Origin: DIGJ01 sp031553075
GTDB lineage: Bacteria > Bacillota > Clostridia > Lachnospirales > Lachnospiraceae
Length of the DNA: 10,469 nt
Direction: 5' to 3'
Assembly: GCA_031553075.1 (NCBI GenBank)
Contig: JAVBLX010000068.1
Location: 1-10,469 of the forward strand
Shown piece by piece: positions 6,302 through 10,469 of the stretch. Position numbers and translations under genes: made by a program. The notes beneath the pieces were generated by a model that searched no databases, was not told where the DNA came from, and was given only the letters and a program-made list of their open reading frames with translations. The stretch's first letter is position 1. Each line of letters opens with the position of its first letter.

Positions 6302-6787
6302 TTAGCTCCCCCCAGCATGCTTTCTTTCCCTGGCAATCAGCTGATCCAGCACCGATTTATAAACCAGTACAATATTGGCATCAACAAAACAGTATTTGTT
6401 TGCCACAAACTCACAGGTTTTGAATATAAAAGCACCGCTCATCAGGATAAGGGTAAATATGGTTATTTGGGGATCCAGGTTCTGAAAAATCAAAAATAAA
6501 GAACAGCCCAAATAGAAGAAAAAGGAAAACATATAGTACTTACTGATATTTACTGATTCACACATGGAATTAATCAGACGCTCCAGCTTATGTTGAAGCA
6601 CGGCAATATCCTGATCCTTTAAACTCTCATACAAATCATCGTAAATTGTCTGACTGCTGGTAATCCGATTTTGTATGCTTTTATCCAGCCGATATTTGTC
6701 GAAAGAGGAACAGTATTTCTCATATGTCTGCCGGCCAAGCTCTTTCTTTAAAAATCGTTCAAAAACACCTAACACTTTCTCACTCAC
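6302..6787 (-). CDS. Two-helix membrane protein of unknown function, coupled to MATE
   Basis: A 161-residue protein I do not recognise. Residues 1-80 are charged and probably helical (FERFLKKELGRQTYEKYC, then YDDLYESLKDQDIAVLQHKL). Two hydrophobic segments follow (about 84-101, rich in F, and 108-123). The C-terminal 35 residues are polar (CEFVANKYCFVDANIVLVY, then LIARERKHAGGS). This suggests a helical hairpin in the membrane with both ends in the cytoplasm. The start is GTG at 6785-6787, the first start after an in-frame TAG; its ribosome binding site is poor, and a second GTG four codons later (6773-6775) is an alternative. The MATE gene begins two bases after its stop, so the proteins are likely made together. 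No catalytic motif is visible. Confidence 0.72.
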   Translation of the reverse strand: MSEKVLGVFERFLKKELGRQTYEKYCSSFDKYRLDKSIQNRITSSQTIYDDLYESLKDQDIAVLQHKLERLINSMCESVNISKYYMFSFFFYLGCSLFLIFQNLDPQITIFTLILMSGAFIFKTCEFVANKYCFVDANIVLVYKSVLDQLIARERKHAGGS

Positions 6788-6909
6788 TTTCTATATTATT
6801 AACAGAATGTTCACAATATCTCCATACTGTGCTCATATCTAACATATATAATATGACCATAGCAACAAATTATTATTACTTTTGATAATCCGATATTTTT
6901 TTCATAATG

Positions 6910-6946
6910 AGCCTAGTAGTTACCCTCCCCCCTCTGCTAGGCTTTT
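6910..6946 (+). other. Hairpin with C-rich loop followed by T-run
   Basis: AGCCTAGTAG (6910-6919) can pair with CTGCTAGGCT (6934-6943), with one G-U pair in RNA, around a loop containing CCCTCCCCCC. On the plus strand four T (6943-6946) run from the stem. It may be a weak terminator or the end of a small RNA with a C-rich loop. No plus-strand gene precedes it. On the minus strand it lies between the kinase and the 161-residue gene and has no T-run. A TATAAT stands at 6847-6852 without a clear -35. Confidence 0.5.
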
Positions 6947-6951
6947 CCTCT

Positions 6952-6969
6952 GCCCATTTTTAAATGGGC
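6952..6969 (-). other. Short palindrome directly after the kinase stop
   Basis: GCCCAT (6952-6957) and ATGGGC (6964-6969) form a six-base stem, extendable by A-T pairs, immediately after the kinase TAA on the minus strand. No T-run follows in that direction, so it is not a standard intrinsic terminator. It may stabilise the mRNA end or weakly pause transcription before the 161-residue gene. Confidence 0.4.
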
Positions 6970-9159
6970 TTAAATTTTCATTAACTGTTCCAACGCTTTT
7001 TCATATTCAAATACTTGAAGGTATTCTGCGGCTCTTTCCAGGTATTCCTTATTTTTCCCTTGACTGGACATAATGAGTTCTTCCACTAGAGGTGTAACTT
7101 CATTAAATTCAAATCTGGATACGTCTCGCTTTATCCTCTCCAGCTTTTCAGAAAACTCTTTGGCATCCATAATTTTCATCTCCGGCGCACTTGTGGTAGA
7201 GGCAAGAATATCTCCATACAAAGTTAGAGCTTCCCGGATCTGACTCACAAACATCTGGACCTTCATGAGATACGCATCTTTATGTTTTGTCATATAGGCT
7301 TCATCTTCTTTTTCCGCCGCCGCCTCAAAAAACCGGGCAGCTTCTCCCAATCCATATGCACCAATATTGACAAAAACACCTTTTAGACTATGAAAATATA
7401 TGCGGATATCCGATACCTGAACCAGGTTCTCCGCCCCCTGGATGCATTTCACCTGTTCAGTAATATTGGAACAGGAAATTTTAAGGACCTTTACATAATT
7501 CTCGACCGTGCTGCACATGGCCTGAAGGGCTTCCTTCCATTCCAATTCTTCTACGTCACCAAGAGCAATGCCTAAAGACTCCTTGCGAACCGCTTCCAAT
7601 TCCCGGGGATTTCCTTTGTCCTCTTGGGTATTTGCCAGCTTCTCTTCCGGAAGCCATTTTTTCAGTTCCTTGGAAAGTTTCTTGATTTCAATCGGCTTCT
7701 CCATAACCGACTGGGCTCCGGCATCAAAAAACAGCTTTTTTATTTCCTCTGTAATATTGGCGGAAAGAGCAATAATAAGCGCTGGTTTTCTTTCCTCATC
7801 CAGACTTCGCATATTTTTGGTCGCTTCGACCCCATTCATATCTGGCATGAGATAATCCATTAGTACCAAATCATATACATTATTATAGTACATAGTTACA
7901 GCCATGGTTCCAGAATCAGCTTCATCGACCTCCATGTTATATTGTTTTAAAATATTAGCTGCAATCATCAAATTCACTTCATTGTCATCTACCACCAAAG
8001 CCCTGACATTTCGAGTTTTAAACACGGCTTTTTTCCGTTCTTCAGAAACATTGGTTTTCTTTTTATTCCACTGATTTAACACGTTAACAAAGGGAATTAC
8101 TGTGAATGGTTCATAAAGTACTTTATTAACCCGTTTCATATCATCAAAAAAAGTCCGTTCTCCTGACACTACCAGTACTTTCTCACAAGCATATGGAAGC
8201 TTTTTCTCCAACCACTTTTTATGATCCTTTACTTCGTCGTCAATAAAAATATGAGTAAAAAACTCTTCTTCCACTTTGAGATTTTCATAATCTACTATAA
8301 AGTTTTGTATTCCAATTTCCTCACAAATATCCTTTAGCAATTCCTTTCGCCAAGGAAGGTCGGTTATGATCAAAAGCTTAATGGCTTCCACATCTTTTAC
8401 TTTGGCAATTGGTTCTGGATCTACCACCGTATTTTCCAGTACAAAGGAAAACTCACTTCCTTTTTCATACTCGCTGGTACATTTTATCTCTCCTCCCATT
8501 GCCCGAATGTATTCACGGCAAATAGTAAGCCCCAATCCTAAGCCAACTGATTCAATAAAGGTATCCATTTCCAACTTGGTAAATACATCCATAATCGAAT
8601 CCTGATTCTTTGATTTTATCCCGATTCCTGTGTCCGACACTTTGTAGCATAAAACCACCTGCTCACCAGTTTTCTCTTGGGTGATGTCCAGCTTTATAAA
8701 GCCTTTTTCGGTATATTTAATTCCGTTGTTCAAAAGGTGGGTAAGGACTTTCTGAAGCTTCCTTACATCTCCTTTCATCTTTTTCGGAATCTGAGGGTCG
8801 ATATGTACGATGAACTGAATATTCTTTTCCCTGGCTTTCAGATATATAGTACTGTGAATCTCATCTAATACATCACTAATGGAAAAGTCTTCTATCTGAA
8901 GATTGAGTTCATCCTGCTTCACTTCCAGATAATCCGTGATGTTATTGGCAATTTTTTGCAAGGTCCTGGCGCTTTCGCGAATATTACTCAAATAGTTCTG
9001 CTCTTTTTCGCCCAAAGTGCTTGATAGGGCCAGTAGCTCGGCAGAACCAAATATGGCATTTAGCGGTGTCCGAATTTCATGTGAGATTGCCATCAGCAAC
9101 TTATCTCTCATCTTTGCTATTTCCAGCAATTCTTTTTTCTCTTGTATATCATCTCGCAT
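6970..9159 (-). CDS. Soluble hybrid histidine kinase with receiver and HPt domains
   Basis: A 729-residue multi-step phosphorelay kinase; residues are counted from the ATG at 9159. A short N-terminus leads directly into HisKA (AISHEIRTPLNAIFG, His27). The ATPase domain follows, with NN at 144-145, SDTGIGI (Asp176) and GLGLGL near 206-211. Next is a degenerate receiver-like segment (about 260-365) and then a full receiver (about 386-505: VVDDNEVN, LMDYLMPDMNG with Asp435, Ser466, Lys488). An HPt domain has His590 in YFHSLKGVFVN, and the last 70 residues are a helical tail. No membrane segment or sensor domain is present, so it is probably cytoplasmic and takes its signal from a partner or the degenerate domain. 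I prefer the ATG at 9157-9159 because AGGAG lies nine bases upstream; an in-frame ATG at 9190-9192 adds 11 residues but has a poor site. No response regulator is nearby. Confidence 0.93.
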   Translation of the reverse strand: MRDDIQEKKELLEIAKMRDKLLMAISHEIRTPLNAIFGSAELLALSSTLGEKEQNYLSNIRESARTLQKIANNITDYLEVKQDELNLQIEDFSISDVLDEIHSTIYLKAREKNIQFIVHIDPQIPKKMKGDVRKLQKVLTHLLNNGIKYTEKGFIKLDITQEKTGEQVVLCYKVSDTGIGIKSKNQDSIMDVFTKLEMDTFIESVGLGLGLTICREYIRAMGGEIKCTSEYEKGSEFSFVLENTVVDPEPIAKVKDVEAIKLLIITDLPWRKELLKDICEEIGIQNFIVDYENLKVEEEFFTHIFIDDEVKDHKKWLEKKLPYACEKVLVVSGERTFFDDMKRVNKVLYEPFTVIPFVNVLNQWNKKKTNVSEERKKAVFKTRNVRALVVDDNEVNLMIAANILKQYNMEVDEADSGTMAVTMYYNNVYDLVLMDYLMPDMNGVEATKNMRSLDEERKPALIIALSANITEEIKKLFFDAGAQSVMEKPIEIKKLSKELKKWLPEEKLANTQEDKGNPRELEAVRKESLGIALGDVEELEWKEALQAMCSTVENYVKVLKISCSNITEQVKCIQGAENLVQVSDIRIYFHSLKGVFVNIGAYGLGEAARFFEAAAEKEDEAYMTKHKDAYLMKVQMFVSQIREALTLYGDILASTTSAPEMKIMDAKEFSEKLERIKRDVSRFEFNEVTPLVEELIMSSQGKNKEYLERAAEYLQVFEYEKALEQLMKI

Positions 9160-9201
9160 CCCATTATTCTCCTGTATACTCAAGTAAAACATCTTGAACC
9201 C

Positions 9202-9239
9202 ATTATTCTTAGTATCGCATATTATTCTTAGTATAGCAT
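9202..9239. repeat. Two 19-bp direct repeats upstream of the kinase
   Basis: Units 9202-9220 and 9221-9239 match at 18 of 19 positions (ATTATTCTTAGTATCGCAT and the same with A for C). On the minus strand each contains ATGC(T/G)ATACT, an extended -10-like sequence. The copy at 9230-9238 is the better promoter match. Confidence 0.95.
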
Positions 9240-9251
9240 AACTTCCGTCAA
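9230..9251 (-). promoter_or_regulatory. Candidate promoter elements for the hybrid kinase
   Basis: On the minus strand TGCTATACT (9230-9238) is an extended -10 element. A TTGACG (9246-9251) resembles a -35 but is only 10 bp from that -10; it is 16 bp from AAGAAT (9224-9229), a poorer -10. Which pair is used cannot be settled by eye. The leader would be about 60-70 nt. Confidence 0.4.
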
Positions 9252-9333
9252 ATCACCATTATTTTCAAATTTCAATTTCCAATTATTTTTTTCAAAAAAT
9301 CGACAAAAGCGGCTTTTCTAATAAACCCAACAA

Positions 9334-9342
9334 TGCTATAAT
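9334..9342 (+). promoter_or_regulatory. Extended -10 promoter of upp
   Basis: TGCTATAAT is a perfect extended -10, with TATAAT at 9337-9342. The -35 region (TTTTCT around 9314-9319) is poor, as is usual for extended -10 promoters. Transcription would start near 9349, so the in-frame ATG at 9341, which overlaps the -10 box, cannot be the upp start on this transcript. Confidence 0.65.
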
Positions 9343-9373
9343 GGGAAAAGAAATAAATTTGGAGGAATCACAA

Positions 9374-10003
9374 ATGTCAAAAATTATGATTATGGACCAC
9401 CCCCTGATACAGCACAAACTGGGTATTATGCGACAAAAAGAAACATCCACTAAGGAATTTCGTGATTTGGTATCCGAAGTTGCTATGTTAATCTGCTATG
9501 AAGCCACCCGTGACCTTCCTTTGGCAGATAAAGAAGTCGAGACCCCTCTGGTCAAAACCATCGCCAAAGAAATTGCCGGCAAAAAGCTTTGCATCGTTCC
9601 AATCTTACGAGCAGGCCTCCATATGGCAGATGGTATCTTAACCTTAATCCCCAATGCAAAAGTCGGACATATTGGTATGTATCGCAACGAAGAAACGCTG
9701 GAGCCAGTGGAATATTTCTGCAAACTTCCTTCCGATGCTGCCGATCGGGAAATTTTTGTAGTTGATCCGATGCTTGCAACCGGTGGTTCTGCCAGTGCAG
9801 CCATTCGCCAGTTAAAATCAAGAGGCATTACCAAAATCCATTTTCTTTGCCTGATTGCAGCTCCAGAAGGTTTGGAGTTCCTGAAAAACGAGCATCCTGA
9901 TGTAGATATTTATATTGGTGCAATGGACGAGCGTTTAAATGAAAAAGGCTATATCCTTCCCGGCCTTGGTGATGCAGGTGACCGGATTTACGGAACGAAA
10001 TAG
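9374..10003 (+). CDS. upp: Uracil phosphoribosyltransferase
   Basis: A 209-residue cytoplasmic salvage enzyme that joins uracil and PRPP to give UMP and pyrophosphate. The N-terminus MSKIMIMDHPLIQHKLG matches the family. PILRAGLHMADG is at about 76-87, the PRPP loop DPMLATGGS at 131-139 and the uracil-binding C-terminus PGLGDAGDRIYGTK at 196-209. The ATG at 9374 is chosen because GGAGGA at 9361-9366 is seven bases upstream, the protein then has the usual 209 residues, and the longer frame from 9341 starts inside the promoter. The gene is divergent from the kinase and ends at a TAG. Its last 39 bases are repeated twice downstream, out of frame with each other, so those copies are not part of the protein. 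A strong terminator at 10137-10170 follows. Confidence 0.97.
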   Translation: MSKIMIMDHPLIQHKLGIMRQKETSTKEFRDLVSEVAMLICYEATRDLPLADKEVETPLVKTIAKEIAGKKLCIVPILRAGLHMADGILTLIPNAKVGHIGMYRNEETLEPVEYFCKLPSDAADREIFVVDPMLATGGSASAAIRQLKSRGITKIHFLCLIAAPEGLEFLKNEHPDVDIYIGAMDERLNEKGYILPGLGDAGDRIYGTK

Positions 10004-10103
10004 CCAAGGCCTGACTTGGTGATGCAGGCGACCGGATTTATGGAACAAAATAACCAAGGCCTGACTTGGTGATGCAGGTGACCGGATTTACGGAACAAAA
10101 TAA
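9965..10103 (+). repeat. 50-bp tandem repeats copying the upp 3' end (2.8 copies)
   Basis: Units are 9965-10014, 10015-10064 and the partial 10065-10103. Each begins CTTGGTGATGCAGG and carries the last 12 upp codons plus a stop (LGDAGDRIYGTK). The first two continue with the same 11 bp, CCAAGGCCTGA. Unit 1 is the real gene end. Unit 2 differs from it at four positions and unit 3 at two; all are silent third-base changes or TAG to TAA. GGCCTTGG (9962-9969) and CCAAGGCC (10004-10011) form inverted arms around the first tail, and CCAAG/CTTGG arms recur around the second. Confidence 0.96.
10015..10103 (+). pseudogene. Two untranslated duplicate tails of upp
   Basis: The second (10015-10053) and third (10065-10103) copies of the last 12 upp codons, each with its own TAA, lie after the upp TAG without a start codon or ribosome binding site. 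They are fragments, not genes. Both carry ACA AAA TAA where the live gene has ACG AAA TAG. They lie in the upp 3' untranslated region before the terminator. Confidence 0.8.
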
Positions 10104-10108
10104 TATAA

Positions 10109-10129
10109 ATTTGCCTATACCAGGCAAAT
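10109..10129 (+). other. 8-bp hairpin between the upp repeats and the terminator
   Basis: ATTTGCCT (10109-10116) and AGGCAAAT (10122-10129) pair perfectly around a five-base loop. No T-run follows (TAGGGAAC), so it is not itself an intrinsic terminator. It lies eight bases before the strong terminator stem and is probably transcribed with the upp 3' region. Confidence 0.6.
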
Positions 10130-10136
10130 AGGGAAC

Positions 10137-10170
10137 AAAAAGAGAGAGTGTGAAGACACTCTCTCTTTTT
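10137..10170. terminator. Bidirectional intrinsic terminator between upp and the cold-shock gene
   Basis: AGAGAGAGTGT (10141-10151) pairs perfectly with ACACTCTCTCT (10156-10166) around a GAAG loop. The stem is flanked by A-rich sequence on the left and T-rich on the right, so the hairpin is followed by a U-run in both directions. It lies between the convergent upp and cold-shock genes and should end both transcripts. Confidence 0.93.
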
Positions 10171-10177
10171 AATCTCG

Positions 10178-10189
10178 TATTGTACAATA
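10178..10189. repeat. 12-bp perfect palindrome in the cold-shock 3' region
   Basis: TATTGTACAATA is its own reverse complement. It lies between the terminator and the cold-shock stop, downstream of that gene on the minus strand. It is too short to be a terminator and too far from any promoter to be an obvious operator; chance is possible in AT-rich DNA. Confidence 0.6.
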
Positions 10190-10270
10190 TGACCCTCTCA
10201 CCATATAACCTTTTTACTTCATTGAAAAAAATATATCTGAATAAGGTAACACTGTAAAACTACATCGAAA

Positions 10271-10469
10271 TTAAGCTCTTGTTACGTTAGCTGCCTGTGG
10301 TCCTTTAGCGCCTTCTACAACTTCAAACTCAACTGCTTCGCCTTCGTTTAAGCTCTTGTATCCGTCCATGTTAAGTCCGGAAAAATGAACGAAAACGTCA
10401 TTGCCAGCTTCATCTGAAATGAAACCGTAACCTTTTTGATTGTTAAACCATTTTACAGTACCTTTGCTC
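10271..10469 (-). CDS. Cold-shock protein (CspA family), start codon cut by the window edge
   Basis: A small nucleic-acid-binding protein of the cold-shock domain family, an RNA chaperone in the cytoplasm. The readable part is 65 residues, beginning SKGTVKWFNNQKGYGFIS and ending PQAANVTRA. RNP1 (KGYGFIS) and RNP2 (VFVHFS) are both intact. The single leftover base at the edge is G, consistent with the last base of an ATG directly before Ser, so the whole protein is probably 66 residues and lacks only its start in this window. The promoter and the leader, which often controls cold induction in this family, lie outside. The gene converges on upp, with about 100 bp of 3' untranslated sequence before the shared terminator. 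Confidence 0.97.
   Translation of the reverse strand, partial: SKGTVKWFNNQKGYGFISDEAGNDVFVHFSGLNMDGYKSLNEGEAVEFEVVEGAKGPQAANVTRA

Noticed and set aside
7568..7855. Plus-strand open frames of 79-95 codons inside the kinase gene
   Set aside because: They are antisense to a clearly conserved receiver domain and have no ribosome binding sites or recognisable products.
9160..9192. Start of the hybrid kinase at the ATG of 9190-9192
   Set aside because: Upstream sequence there has only a weak ribosome binding site, while AGGAG is well placed for the ATG at 9157-9159. The difference is 11 residues and cannot be settled by eye.
10015..10103. Extra protein-coding genes in the duplicate upp tails
   Set aside because: The copies hold 12 codons each with no start codon or ribosome binding site, and the 50-bp period changes frame between copies.

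Overview
The window looks like a stretch of core chromosome from a low-GC Gram-positive anaerobe of the class Clostridia, probably a relative of the Lachnospiraceae. This rests on strong AAAGGAG/GGAGG ribosome binding sites, extended -10 promoters, some GTG and TTG starts, and the gene families present (a PepF-type M3 peptidase, YitT, a LacX-like epimerase, a HisJ-type PHP phosphatase, AzlCD, MATE, a soluble hybrid histidine kinase, Upp and a cold-shock protein). The family assignments come from motifs read by eye; no database was searched. There is no phage, transposase, CRISPR array, tRNA or rRNA.

Layout. At the left edge is the N-terminal part of an M3 oligoendopeptidase on the minus strand (1-392). 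Next comes a pyrimidine-rich gap of about 460 bp (393-856) holding three unrelated families of short tandem repeats. A consensus-like promoter then drives a 33-residue membrane peptide (857-958) and the YitT-family membrane protein (1034-1900). Converging on these are a LacX/GalM-like aldose epimerase (1905-2792) and a PHP-type histidinol phosphatase (2871-3635). A divergent control region (about 3636-3888) with a 12-bp inverted repeat separates the phosphatase from azlC-azlD (3889-4957), a branched-chain amino-acid exporter pair on the plus strand.

The centre is a minus-strand block, read right to left: a hybrid histidine kinase with no sensor domain (6970-9159), a two-helix membrane protein of unknown function (6302-6787), and a MATE efflux transporter (4950-6299). 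The last two are tightly coupled, with the MATE ribosome binding site lying inside the end of the upstream gene. The right end carries upp (9374-10003). Its 3' end is repeated in tandem downstream as 50-bp units that differ only at silent positions. A bidirectional terminator follows, and then a cold-shock gene (10271 to the edge) converging on upp.

The genes are mostly housekeeping or transport units with their own promoters, not one pathway. Two start codons are best moved downstream of the longest open frame (azlC to a TTG at 3889, upp to the ATG at 9374), because a promoter -10 box lies at or after the upstream ATG. The kinase start is better placed at 9159 on ribosome-binding-site grounds. 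The most unusual structures are the repeated upp tail, the repeat-filled gap before the peptidase, the unexplained small membrane proteins, and the inverted repeat between the hisJ-like gene and azlC. I see no clear evidence of a whole new multi-gene system.
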